DNA from: Platanthera guangdongensis
Taxonomy: Eukaryota > Streptophyta > Magnoliopsida > Asparagales > Orchidaceae
Direction: 5' to 3'
Length of the DNA stretch: 64,000 nucleotides
Assembly (NCBI GenBank): GCA_039583875.1
Contig: CM077167.1
Location: 149,623,010 to 149,687,009 of the forward strand
Positions 9,050 to 19,010 of this stretch are shown one piece after another. How positions within the stretch are numbered: position 1 is the stretch's first letter; the number at the start of each line of letters is the position of its first letter. The notes below the pieces were generated by a model. That model saw nothing but the letters and a program-made list of their open reading frames with translations, was not told the origin of the DNA and searched no databases. The position numbers and the translations under genes are program-made.

Positions 9050-11714
9050 TTAGTCTAAGTTTATCATACCTAGTTCAATTTTGAACCTATTGAACTTAGC
9101 TTCTTCTAAGGGCTTAGTAAACATATCTGCTATCTGATTATCAGTTTTAACATATTCAAGTGCAATATCATTTCTTTCTACATGCTCCCTAAGAAAGTGA
9201 TATTTAATCTCAATATGTTTAGTTCTACTATGTGATACAGGATTATTAGCTATTGAAATAGCACTTGTAGAATCACAGTAAAGTGGAGTTCTACTTACCT
9301 GAAATCCATAGTCTTCTAGCTGATGTTGAATCCATAGAAGTTGAGCACAGCAACTTCCTGCAACTACATATTCAGACTCAGCTGTGGATATAGCCACACT
9401 AGTCTGCTTTTTACTGCTCCATGAAATTATTCTTTCACCTAGGAATTGATAGGATCCAGTAGTGCTCTTTCTATCTTCTTTTCATCCTGCAAAGTCTGCA
9501 TCTGAATAACCTGTTAGATCAAAATCTCCATTCCTAGGGTACCAGAGGCCTAGATAGGGAGTGCCCTTTAGATATCTCAAGATTCTCTTGACTGCAGTCA
9601 AGTGAGACTCTTTGGGGCAGACTTGATACCTGGCACAAACACATGTAGCATACATAATGTCAGGCCTACTTGCAGTCAAGTATAGTAGGGAGCCAACTAT
9701 CCCTCTATACAAGGTTTCATCTACAGGTTTCCATGCATCATCCTTGCTTAGAGACATACTTGACCCCATAGGAGTCTTCATGGTACTGGATGAATCCATA
9801 CCATACTTCCTTATGAGTTCTAGGGTGAACTTGGACTGACATATGGATAGACCACTTCCAGTCTGTTTAACTTGGAGACCCAAGAAAAAATTCAGTTCTC
9901 CCATACTACTCATCTCAAATTGACTTTGCATAAGCTTTGCAAACTTTTTGCAAAGGCTACTTTCAGTAGACCCAAATATAATGTCATCTACATATATTTG
10001 GACAAGTATGACTTTGCCTCTAGATTCCCTAAGGAATAGAGTCTTATCTATTTTCCCCCTTGAGAACTTGTTCTCAATGAGGAAACTAGATAGGGTTTCA
10101 TACCAAGCTCTAGGTGCTTGTTTTAACCCATAAAATGCTTTCCTAAGTCTATAGACATAATGTGGAAGAGTAGGATCAACAAAACCTGAAGGCTGCTCCA
10201 CATATACTTCTTCTTTCAAATTACCATTTAGGAATGCTGACTTCACATCCATTTGGTATACCTTGAATCCTTGATAAGTTGCATAGGCCAAGAACATCCT
10301 TATGGCCTCCAGTCTGGCTATTGGGGCAAAGGTTTGATCAAAATCAATACCTTCTTCTTGCCTATATCCTTTTGCAACTAGTCTTGCTTTATTCTTTATG
10401 ATTACCCCTTGTTCATCTAACTTATTTCTGTATATCCACTTAGTTCCTATAACATTGTGGTCTTTAGGCTTTGGAACCAGCTCCCAAACCTTGCACCTTT
10501 TGAACTGATTAAGTTCTTCTTGCATAGCTTCAGTCCACTGTGGATCTTGTATAGCTTCTTCAAATTTCTTTGGTTCTATTTGAGACAGAAAACTTGAATA
10601 TACTACAGCATTCTGATTTCTGCTCCTTGTCTGAACACCTTGTCTTGGATCTCCAATTATCAGCTCTACTGGATGATCTCTTAGATGCCTGGTGGCTGGA
10701 GGCATCCTTGCTTCTGGTTGTACTTCTACAGCATCTTCATCATGCTGAGTTCCTTGTACTTCTTCAGCTCCTGGTACATGTAGTTCTCCCCCTGAACATA
10801 AGCCATCTTCTTCTACTTGCTGTCTTGCAGCAGGTACATCTTCTATGGTTAGCTTGTCCATCTTCTTAGTAAGACCTGTGGGGCTGCACACACTACTAGA
10901 CAACTCATTGTTAATTAGTTGTGTTTCATCAAAAACTACATGCACAGACTCCTCTACAACTTGAGTAGTCAAGTTGTAGACACTATAAGCCTTACTATTA
11001 TTGCTGTACCCAACAAACACTCCCTCTTGGGACTTGGCAGCAAACTTAGTTAGATAAGACTTTCCATTGTTAAGTATGTAGCATTTACAACCAAAGATCC
11101 TAAAGTAGGATAAATTTGGTTTCCTGCCTTTCACAACTTCATAGGGGGTCTTATTTAACATTTTAGTGATGGTAGCCCTATTTATCACATTTAACTTGAG
11201 GACCATTCCTCACTAACTCTTTGCTAAAGAGTTTGCAAATAGTCTTATAGTTAAGATGAGCTAGCCTCTTGTGCCACTTGACACAATGAGAGACTGTCTC
11301 ATCAGCTACAAGACAAACAGGAGAACCATTGTTCTCAATCATGATGTCTAGACAGTAGACATTCCTCTTTCTATATCCTGTCAAAATGATCTCTTGATCA
11401 CTTGACCTCTTGATATGACAACCATTTTTAACAAATGAGATGTCATACCCTACATCACTTAACTGACTTATACTAATGAGGTTGTGTTTCAACCCTTTAA
11501 CATAAGCCACTTGAGTAATGGTAACAAGGTTTGAAGAGATGTTACCAAACCCTTTGATGATTCCTTTTTCAGAACCACCAAAGGTCACTTTAGGACCATT
11601 TTTGATTGGAATGTAGTCCTTCAGTAGTCCCCTTATTCCAGTCATATGTCTGGAACATCCACTATCCAAGTACCATGTTGGGGTATGGCCACTTGGATTC
11701 ACCTGCAAAACAAA
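9050..11714 (-). pseudogene. pol: SIRE-type pol: protease, broken integrase, RT, RNase H
   Basis: Pol follows gag in the same frame after the gag stop. The protease motif DSGCSRHMTG lies near 11665, and the GAG-pre-integrase region (WHKRLAHLNYKTICKL) follows. At about 11178-11206 the frame jumps from NGPQVKCDK to [15 protein letters not shown]. The CysCys half of the zinc site and the whole DDE integrase core, roughly 150-180 residues, are missing. Reverse transcriptase is then intact by eye, with [21 protein letters not shown] and the catalytic YVDDIIFGS. RNase H follows with YSDADFAG, where a TGA (9482-9484) replaces the next residue; the frame then continues through STAESEYVVAGS to the stop at 9050. 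The copy cannot make a working integrase. Confidence 0.88.
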
Positions 11715-13754
11715 TTAATGAACCTTAGAACCCAAAGTAAACTTGGGTCCTTGGTGATTGTTAGTTTGCAACTTGACATAGCTACCTACTGGCTTTCCAT
11801 CAGGTAACTTGCTACTCAACTTGGCACTGGCATTGTGCCAACAATCCAAGGCAAAGTGGCCAACCTTGCCACAGCACCAGCATTCAAACTTGTTGTACCT
11901 TTGCTTAGATACAACCTTTGCTGTCTTGACTACAGCAGGCTTGTTGAATGTTGGGGCTTTACCCTTGGACTTGAACTTGGACTGTACAGTCCCTGCAGGT
12001 CTAACAAAACCTAGTCCAGCTTTGCCTTTTTGATGAACAAATTTATCAATTAATGGTAATACTGATTTAGGTTTTGAAAACCTGGCAGCAAGTTCTTTTT
12101 CCTTCTGGAGATTGATCTCCAGTCTCTTAATTTGATCATTCTTAAATGTAATAATACCCATCTGAATCACTGTAATGTGTTTCAGCCTGGCTACTTCATT
12201 CAGTTTTTGATCATACTGTTTTTCAAAATCTGTTGCAGCTGCCTTGAGATCAGCAATCTCCTTTGCCTGACTTTTGGCAAGGGACTTGCTTTTCTTATAG
12301 GCTTGCAACAGTACTTTATATTCATCTAAGAGCTGATGAATATCTCCCTCAGATTCAGAAACACTTCCATCACTTGATGAAGATGAATCTGACTCTGAAC
12401 TAGAACTGAAATCTGAACTTTGAGTTGGACTTTGTACCTGACTAGGTCCTGGCTGCTCCAGGATTTTGGTACTTTCAGTCAATGCCATCAGTCCTTGGCA
12501 CTGACACTCTTCTTGTTCATAGATTGATTCCATAATCTGCATAAACTCTTCTTCTTCTTCAGCAAATAGCCCTATGTAGGCTTCAACATCTGTCTCAGTA
12601 TCTGAAGAAGAAATGTCTGAAAGAGTCTTCTCATTCTTTGCAACAAAGGACTTCTCCTTCTTTCCTTTGAAGTGAGTCTTTTTTTTGTCACTGGATTCTT
12701 TTCTTCTCTCAGGACAATCTGCAATTACATGACCCTGTCTATTGCAGCAGTAACACACTATCTTAGACCCAGTTGCCTTACTAGTCTTTGTCTTTTTCTT
12801 GTCCTTCTTTGAAGGCTTCTTCTCCTGATACTGTACTTCTTTCCCTTTGGAAAATGAAGGTCTGGACCTCCACTGTTTCTTCTTCAGGAATTTCTGAAAA
12901 TGTCTGGTGAATGCAGCAAAGTCTTCATCACTTTCACTGCTTGTAGACTTTGTGCTAACAGATTCATCAGATTCTGATTCAACTACCTCTGGAGGTGGAG
13001 TTGATGACTTAGTCCTGCCCTTTCTAGGTACTTCTGACTTGAAGGCAACTGTCCTTTCCCTGTGCTCAGTCCTTGTTGATTTTTCTTCCTCTTTTCTCAC
13101 TGACAGCTGCATCTCATAAGACAACAACTTCCCAAACAATGTGGGAGGAGGAATTTCTCCCAACTTTGCCATTTCTCTGATGGCACAGATCTTAGTGTCC
13201 CAATCTTTGGTTAGGGACCTTAAGAACTTATCATTCAATTCATAGTTAGTGAACTCTCTTCCATTGGACATGAGTTCATTAACAATTCTATATAACTTTT
13301 TGTAGCATTCAGTGATGCTATCTCCTCTTCCTTGCCTAAAGCTCTCATACTCTTGATTAAGCAAGGACTTTCTATCTTGCCTTACTTCTTCAGAACCTTC
13401 CATATAGACTATAAGAGTGTCCCACATCTCTTTTGCTGTCTTACAGTGAATTAAGTTCTGGAAGGTGGCATCATCAATGACACTTACTATTATGTTTTGT
13501 GCCCTTTTGTCCATAGTGGCTAGGACAATTTCATCCTTGGTCATCTCAGAGAAATCCTTTGGAGTCCTCTGATTTGCATCCAATACTGAGATCTTCATGG
13601 GCACATAGAGCCCCTCTTTGACTGTGATGTAGATTCTAGGGTTTGAGGCCTCCATAAATAGCCTAACCCTTTCTTTCCAGATTCCAAAAATTTCCTTCCT
13701 ACATATGGGTAACTTCATGGAACCCAACTCTTTGTGATTCTCATAAGAACCCAT
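11715..13754 (-). CDS. gag: SIRE-type gag with two zinc knuckles
   Basis: An intact 679-codon frame begins with ATG at 13754, about 115 nt after the 5' LTR. The N-terminal half is a copia-type gag domain (MEGSEEVRQDRKSLLNQEYE). Two CX2CX4HX4C knuckles follow, CYCCNRQGHVIADC near residue 335 and CWCCGKVGHFALDC near residue 629, with acidic Ser-rich and coiled-coil segments between. Gag assembles the cytoplasmic particle and binds element RNA. The stop TAA (11715-11717) is in frame with pol, so pol expression would need stop readthrough or splicing; TTTGTTTTGCAG right after the stop looks like a splice acceptor. Confidence 0.9.
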   Translation of the reverse strand: MGSYENHKELGSMKLPICRKEIFGIWKERVRLFMEASNPRIYITVKEGLYVPMKISVLDANQRTPKDFSEMTKDEIVLATMDKRAQNIIVSVIDDATFQNLIHCKTAKEMWDTLIVYMEGSEEVRQDRKSLLNQEYESFRQGRGDSITECYKKLYRIVNELMSNGREFTNYELNDKFLRSLTKDWDTKICAIREMAKLGEIPPPTLFGKLLSYEMQLSVRKEEEKSTRTEHRERTVAFKSEVPRKGRTKSSTPPPEVVESESDESVSTKSTSSESDEDFAAFTRHFQKFLKKKQWRSRPSFSKGKEVQYQEKKPSKKDKKKTKTSKATGSKIVCYCCNRQGHVIADCPERRKESSDKKKTHFKGKKEKSFVAKNEKTLSDISSSDTETDVEAYIGLFAEEEEEFMQIMESIYEQEECQCQGLMALTESTKILEQPGPSQVQSPTQSSDFSSSSESDSSSSSDGSVSESEGDIHQLLDEYKVLLQAYKKSKSLAKSQAKEIADLKAAATDFEKQYDQKLNEVARLKHITVIQMGIITFKNDQIKRLEINLQKEKELAARFSKPKSVLPLIDKFVHQKGKAGLGFVRPAGTVQSKFKSKGKAPTFNKPAVVKTAKVVSKQRYNKFECWCCGKVGHFALDCWHNASAKLSSKLPDGKPVGSYVKLQTNNHQGPKFTLGSKVH

Positions 13755-13855
13755 GTTTCTTGAAGTTCTTGAATTTCTTGAATCTGTTTTCTGACTTAGA
13801 CTGTTTCTGCCAAACAGGATCTCCTTAGACTGTTAGTCCTTGTTTTGAGGAACCT

Positions 13856-13868
13856 GGCTCTGATACCA
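13856..13868 (-). other. Primer binding site (initiator Met tRNA), SIRE-type element
   Basis: The minus strand reads TGGTATCAGAGCC two bases after the 5' LTR end. This matches the complement of the 3' end of plant initiator Met tRNA. Confidence 0.9.
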
Positions 13869-14426
13869 CTTGAAAGATATGGTACCTAAACACCTAGAGG
13901 GGGGGGGGTGAATAGGTGACCAAAACCTTTTTAAAACTTTGTTGGCAGCACAACAGTTTATAACACAGATTTCTGAATAAGTTCTCACAGCAAACACAAC
14001 AATTCACAACACAGCACAATCACAGTACAGAATACACAAGATTTTATAGTGGTTCCCCAATCTTTGGGTACATCCACTTTCCCCCTTCGCCTATCTAGCA
14101 GTGTACTAGATTCGGCCAAACTTCTCCACTAGCTCAGAACCCAACTAGGTTCCTACACCTCAGGCCCAAAGCCTTACACTCAGCCACCAAGGCCTACACT
14201 CAGCCACCCAGGCCTACACTCAGCCAATTAAGGCCTACACTCAGAGTTCTTCAACTCCTACACTCAGGCAATCAAGCCCTACCCTCAGCCTTTATAATAT
14301 AGGCTTACAATTCTCTCAGATCCAATGGATCCTACAAGTTAAAGTAGAAATACAATTGCTAACTCTACAACTCAGAAAATAAGAGAGGAGTTGAGAGTTT
14401 CTTGAAGAGTTCTTGGAAAAACTCAG

Positions 14427-14732
14427 TTAGATCCAAACTGACTTAGCTTCCTTCAAAGCTTCTTGAGTTAGAACTGAATTAGTCTGAATCTTCTGCAGTT
14501 GTTCCTTGACCTCTGCTTCTTGAGATCCAGATGTTTCTGAATCCTTCTTCTCAGCCTTAGTTCCAAAGACTGAATTCTTGATTGGAGCTCTCTCTCTCCA
14601 ACTTCTTAGATCTGCAGTTGGACTGACAGATCTTCTTGTGTTGATCCTCTGTGTATCACTTCTTGATTTAATCTGATCAACTACTTTTAGTATTCTCTCA
14701 AGCTGTAACTCTTGTTTCTCAATCACAACCAC
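14427..14732 (-). CDS. LTR-encoded 101-codon ORF, right copy
   Basis: Same frame as 3929-4234 with Leu instead of Phe at residue 11. In the 5' LTR this would be the transcribed copy. See the left copy for a description; function is unknown and a chance frame is possible. Confidence 0.35.
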   Translation of the reverse strand: MVVIEKQELQLERILKVVDQIKSRSDTQRINTRRSVSPTADLRSWRERAPIKNSVFGTKAEKKDSETSGSQEAEVKEQLQKIQTNSVLTQEALKEAKSVWI

Positions 14733-14758
14733 TCACTCTTTCTGTAAACAATGGGTGC

Positions 14759-14767
14759 CTATTTATA
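14759..14767 (-). promoter_or_regulatory. TATA box of the 5' LTR (SIRE-type)
   Basis: TATAAATAG on the minus strand, 27 nt before the ATG of the LTR ORF. It is the likely core promoter for the genomic transcript. Confidence 0.7.
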
Positions 14768-14895
14768 AGCTTCCTTCATGGTAACCGGCTGATCCGGTTC
14801 ATAACAGACTTCTGATTCCTCTGACAGTTGCAGTAGACCGGCTGGATCGGCAGCTGTCATGTCAACCAGTCACTTCTTGAAATTCTCTAACTGTC

Positions 14896-15775
14896 AGATA
14901 GTGTCGAGACTTTCTGTTCTTAAGTGTCGACACTTATAGACTAAGTGTCGACACATGTTGTGTAAGTGTCGACACAAGTCTACAAGGTGTCGACACAATT
15001 CCTTGTATGTCTCGACACAGATTCTTCTGCATGTGTCGACACTGAAATTGAGTGTCGACACAAATACTTGTACTTCATTCTTTAACTGTATTCTTCTAAG
15101 TGTCGACACATGTTCTTTGTGTCGACGCATCTTCATGTGTTGAAACTGTCAAGTGTCGACACTGCTTCTTGGTGTCGACACAAGTCTTCACTTTTGTTTC
15201 TTCAGCTGAGTGTCGACACATTCTTTTAGTGTCGACACTTGTACTTAGAATATTTTGTAACTTTTCTGTTCTTTGCTAAGTGTCGACAAAGCTCCTTGTG
15301 TCGACACTTTCTTCAAGTGTAGAGTCTTCAATTAAGTGTCGACACATTGTGCTGAGTGTCGACACTTTCTTCAAGTGTTGACTCTCCTGGTTGTGTGTCG
15401 ACACATTGTGCTGAGTGTCGACACTTTCTTCAAATACTGACTCTTCAGCATAGTGTCGACACATTGTGTTGAGTGTCGACACTTGTACTTAGATTCTGCA
15501 GACTTTTGCTAAGTGTCGACACATCTTCAAGTGTCGACACTTTCTGGTGTAGACTTAGCTCTTCTAGGTGTCGACACTTCTGCTAAGTGTCGACACTGCT
15601 TTTCTGCATACTTCTTCACTGAGTGTCGACACAGCTCCAAGTGTCGACACTTTCTGTCTGGTGTCGACTCTTCATCCCAGGTGTCGACACAATGACTCCA
15701 AGTGTCGACACTGCTTGTCTGGGTGTCGACACAAACTTTCTCAAGTGTCGACACTTTCCCTCTGGGTGTCGACAC
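14896..15775. repeat. Field of GTGTCGACAC palindromes in U3 (5' LTR)
   Basis: Copy of the field at 4398-5275, with the palindromes slightly better conserved here (for example GTGTCGACAC at 15336 where the left LTR has CGATAC). Confidence 0.9.
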
Positions 15776-15920
15776 ATGGACTTAGAAACTTTTAGCTTCA
15801 GTCTAGTGAATACCTAACCTGCACAAGTAACTCAAACAAACATCAAATACATTATGATGCATATCATTGAGTTAGATGAGGCTTCTTCAAATCAGGTACA
15901 TTTGACCAATGTACCCAACA

Positions 15921-15925
15921 GTAAC
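15921..15925. repeat. Target site duplication GTAAC, right copy
   Basis: Matches 3371-3375. Confidence 0.92.
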
Positions 15926-16071
15926 CCATCGCACAAGACGGTATCTACGAGACTCTCATGCAGTCTCGCAGATATTTCCGAGACTCCTAGGCGCGACCTG
16001 ACGGTGGGCGGATCCATCCCGCTGACTCCATCACGCCCTGTGACTCCACATGTATCCACACTCGCCCCTCT
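15926..16071 (-). mobile_element. Continuation of the decayed minus-strand LTR
   Basis: This was joined to 3370 before the SIRE-type insertion. It contains an inverted pair CGAGACT...AGTCTCG (15947-15967), another palindrome type near the sense start of an LTR. It ends abruptly at the TG of the next LTR. Confidence 0.5.
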
Positions 16072-16120
16072 TGTAATGCCCCAAATTTCCCGAAACCGAT
16101 AGAGAATTTGTCACTGGAGG

Positions 16121-16320
16121 TTACCGCGTGATGGTAGACCTATCACTGGCAGTAGCTAGCAAAAATTGATGGATCAAGGTCTCTGGTTGGTACCGTCCGG
16201 CGGTAGTAAGCTACCATATAACGGTAATGAGAGCAGCAGAGCGGCGTCATTTAGGTTAAGAGGCCACCGCCTATGATACCGCGCGACGGTATCAAGATAC
16301 CATGCGACGATAGCTCTCAG
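16121..16320. repeat. TACCG...CGGTA inverted motifs in LTR
   Basis: Several short inverted pairs such as TACCGTCCGGCGGTA and TACCGCGCGACGGTA fall in the first 250 bp of the LTR. A further one, TACCGCGCGGCGGTA, is at 16904-16918. They are the palindrome type of this LTR subfamily. Confidence 0.65.
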
Positions 16321-16539
16321 ATAAAGGCTTGAAATGAGATTGAGTTCTCATTTTCTCTCGTTCTCTCTCTCTCTCATTCTCTCTCTCTCTCTTGGTTCTT
16401 GAGGAAAGATAAGGAAGAAGTCAGGAAGCAAAGGGCAAAGGTGATCCAAGGTGTGCATGTGATCGAAATCGCGAGTCGAAGCCAGATCTGTGGAGAGGAA
16501 GTTGTGGTGATCTGTTCCATCCGGATCAAGAGCAAGAAC

Positions 16540-16563
16540 ATGGCTCCTAAGCGATCAACAAGG
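16540..16563 (+). CDS. LTR mini-exon MAPKRSTR with splice donor
   Basis: ATG plus seven codons (MAPKRSTR), then GTAATG. It has the same 24-nt length and donor position as the mini-exons at 24602, 31970, 33158 and 41289(-). It is read as the first coding exon of gag; the matching gag body of this copy is missing. Confidence 0.6.
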
Positions 16564-18079
16564 GTAATGACTTTCTCCTTGGACAAGTGAAGTCCTTAAT
16601 TTGCATAATTGCGTGGAACTCGTCACCAAAGGTTGAAGAAAAGGGTGATTTCCAGCGGGTAGATCGTTATGATCCCCGACAGAACTTGCATTTATAATCT
16701 GGAATCGAAGTACGAAATAAGCATACTGTGTGAAGCCCATCTTAACAAGTTGGTCTGGATTGGTGATGAATTATTTTGTGTGTCGGAGAAGACTCCGTGG
16801 ATAAACGTGTGGAATCCAGGGTCATGGGGTGTGCAAGATGCTGCAGTGAAAGTATTGGAATTGGTTTCTAGGAAAACACCAAAAACTAGGGATTCTGTCC
16901 CCTACCGCGCGGCGGTAGCACTACCGTCGACGAGAGATCCCATTGAGATATGTTTCAATCTGAGAGTCAGAATAGCCCAGCTATTGTGACCGTGAGAGCC
17001 ATTATTGCGTTGATTGTGAGCTCAGGTCCTTGGGACAATGTGAGCGGCAATTAAAGCTGGGAGCCAGAAGAGCCCAGCTATTGTGGCCATGCGAGCCATT
17101 GATTGTGGATTGTGAGCTTAGGTCCTGGGGACAATTTGGGCGGAAATTGAAGCTGTTGAGACTAAGGTTCCTAGCTAAAAGGCCAGAGAGCCGAACGGGA
17201 ATGGAGAGGTCGACCCGCATCCTGTCATGGGGCTTGATTGCTTCGGCTTTCGTCAATGACATGATGATTTGAGCAACGAGAAAAGCTGAACTGTACCCAC
17301 GTTATGTCATTCCTAGTTAGACCGCCTAAGGTAACTGGCTCTCGTCATTGGCATAATGAGAGTCTTAGGCCATGAGCGAGAAAGACTAAAATGCTCAAAT
17401 TTGGACCATCAAGTCTAAGACTATAGATGGTGGTGGGTGGTGGTACCTAGGGAAATCCAGTACATCGTTAATGTGCCCTGAGTGCACGTGGCGTGTGGCT
17501 ATGAGTGCCAACGTCTGTGGCGAATGGTGCTTACATGCACGTTTGATTGCTAGAAAAGATATATATGTTGTTGTTTGCAAGGAAGGAGAATCGCCGCCCC
17601 GAGTGAATGGTGGGGTCGTTATAATTTGGTTAGTTGATGCTGATCGTTTCTTTGTTTACCATGTTTTGGTGAGCCATGCTTATGCAGGTGCTGGAGATCC
17701 AAGTGGAGAGTAGTGGGCTGAATTCCCGTATGCTGCGATTGGCTGGCCCTCGAAGGCCCAAAGGCGAACGTTTACAGTTTTCATGTGTCGCTGGTCTGTG
17801 TACCGATGTATGGAAGACACATTTTGTAACAGAAATAGTTGTAAGGTATTAAGGCCAGAACATGTTGTGTATTTTATATATCATTCTTATGTTTATAGTG
17901 GACATTCCTGGTATGAGGGTTCTACAATAAAATAACTGCTTCCGCTAGAATGCACTCTGAGTTAGGATGCGTGAAAGTTATGGTTTCAATGAGTAACTCC
18001 GCTAACTGTCCGTGGAATATGGTGTGGGGCCCCGACTGGACCTTCTGTTATATTCTATGTGACAAATGAATTTGTTACA

Positions 18080-18165
18080 ATTTGGTATCAAATTTTGATG
18101 TAGGTCTTTCATATTCGAATTCGTGGTCTAATTCTTTTAAGAGGTGGTGAGCACGTGTCTGTGGC
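18080..18165 (+). other. PBS and leader remnant after the 16072 LTR
   Basis: TTTGGTATCA follows the LTR end, a weak match to the initiator-Met PBS. The leader GAATTCGTGG-TCTAATTCTTTT...GAGCACGTGTCTGTG matches 26240-26285 of the neighbouring element, then stops at the inverted fragment. Confidence 0.6.
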
Positions 18166-18507
18166 CGTGTACATCAGGCTGTACAAAAATCAATCTCAAA
18201 CCGACAGGAACACGGCCAGTGACACGCCCGTGTCACAGACCGTGTACCCAAGACACACCCATGTAGTGGGCCGTGTACACCAGGCCTCAATGTCTTGGGC
18301 ACATCCAGAAAAGGACACGGCCTGTGACACGCCCGTGTCACAGGCCGTGTGCCCATACACGGCACTAGACACACCCCAGCTCAATTTCTTCGAGCTGAAA
18401 TTCGTCGACCCGCAGAGGACACGGCCTCTGACACGCCCGTGTCAGAGGGCGTGTGCCCTCACTCTTCGTCGAAATGATTTTCATCGAACGCTCGTCGACT
18501 GCTCACC
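18166..18507 (-). mobile_element. Inverted fragment of a chromovirus LTR
   Basis: This is the reverse complement of the early part of the 3' LTR (about 31197-31545), including the ACACGGCC-type hairpins. It faces the forward LTR piece at 18526-18614 plus 24034-24180, so the two make a foldback with a short centre. A perfect 36-nt hairpin (arms ACACGGCCTGTGACACG, loop CC) lies at 18315-18350. Confidence 0.75.
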
Positions 18508-18525
18508 TTAAACCCTAAACCCTAA
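18508..18525 (+). repeat. Telomere-like motif at the foldback junction
   Basis: TTAAACCCTAAACCCTAA is about two and a half copies of the plant telomere unit CCCTAAA. It lies at the turn between the inverted and the forward LTR pieces. Short telomere-like motifs also occur by chance in plant DNA. Confidence 0.5.
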
Positions 18526-18614
18526 TTGAGCTGGGGCGTGTCTAGTGTCGTGTATGGGCACACAGCCTGTGACACGGGCGTGTCACAGGCCGTGTCCTTT
18601 TCTGGATGTGCCCA
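18526..18614 (+). repeat. 5' LTR remnant, first part
   Basis: Matches 31310-31398 of the 3' LTR and ends in GCCCA, the target site of the copia element. It contains the hairpin ACACAGCCTGTGACACGGGC... at 18561-18596. Confidence 0.8.
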
Positions 18615-18994
18615 TGTTGAAGTATTAGACCGGGCGGCTTAGCGGTCTGTTCCAGCGGTTTGTTGACCGAGCGGTCTGGCGGTCTCTCTGGTGCCTGGAG
18701 ACCGGGCGGTCTATCGGTCTACCTCTGCGGCCTGTTCTATCCTGCTGGAGTTGCCGAGCGGTTAGCCCATCTGTCTAACCGCGCGGCCTATGCGGTCTCC
18801 GTTGTTCTAGCCGCTCAGTACTGTAAATGTTTAGTCCCACATTGTTTGTATACTCTCTTTCTTATCTCCTCCATTCTATATAAGGGAGGCCATACCTTTG
18901 TAAATGATATCTTTTTTGGATAATAAAATTTCAATTATTCAAAAGTTTATTCGCTTGTCTTCTACTTTTCGCTTCTTTTCTCTACTTTCTAACA
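18615..18994 (+). repeat. 5' LTR of the young copia element
   Basis: Begins TGTTGAAGTATTAGACC and ends CTACTTTCTAACA. It contains repeated GGCGGTCTR motifs, a TATA box (CTATATAAGGGA, near 18877) and an AATAAAATTT signal near 18921. The 87-codon frame inside it is identical in both LTRs only because the LTRs are young. Confidence 0.95.
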
Positions 18995-19010
18995 TGGTAT
19001 CAGAGCACAC
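18995..19010 (+). other. Primer binding site (initiator Met tRNA), young copia
   Basis: TGGTATCAGAGCACAC follows the 5' LTR directly. The first 12 bases match the usual plant copia PBS. Confidence 0.92.

Larger units (their letters stand above)
3376..15920 (-). mobile_element. Full-length SIRE-type Ty1/copia retrotransposon, minus strand
   Basis: The element is bounded by two LTRs of 2047 and 2050 bp that differ at roughly 16 positions by eye (about 0.8%), with a GTAAC duplication on both sides. In sense order (right to left) it holds the 5' LTR, an initiator-Met PBS, gag with two zinc knuckles, a stop codon, pol (protease, remnant integrase, reverse transcriptase, RNase H), a spacer with palindromes and a TATA box, an extra long ORF, a polypurine tract and the 3' LTR. 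Long LTRs, gag and pol in one frame split by a stop, and an extra ORF after pol are the known layout of the SIRE/Maximus lineage. The copy is defective, with an integrase-core deletion and several in-frame stops. Confidence 0.9.
13871..15920 (-). repeat. 5' LTR of the SIRE-type element
   Basis: This 2050-bp copy aligns end to end with 3376-5422 and differs mainly by single bases (for example CGACAC here against CGATAC in the left copy). It is followed by the GTAAC duplication at 15921. As the 5' LTR in minus orientation it should promote transcription leftward. Confidence 0.92.
16072..18079 (+). mobile_element. Chromovirus 5' LTR (2008 bp), rest of element missing
   Basis: It begins TGTAATGCCCCAAATT and ends TTTGTTACA, followed by a PBS-like TTTGGTATCA. 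The first 250 bp carry inverted TACCG...CGGTA motifs, and another pair sits at 16905-16930. A mini-exon with a splice donor lies at 16540-16563. The GGGGCCCCGACTGGACC block near 18032 matches the other chromovirus LTRs. Only about 85 bp of leader follow before the inverted fragment at 18166. I see no target duplication. Confidence 0.75.

Noticed and set aside
18660..18923. 87-codon frame, repeated at 23699-23962
   Set aside because: It lies wholly within the copia LTR and is duplicated only because the LTRs are young.
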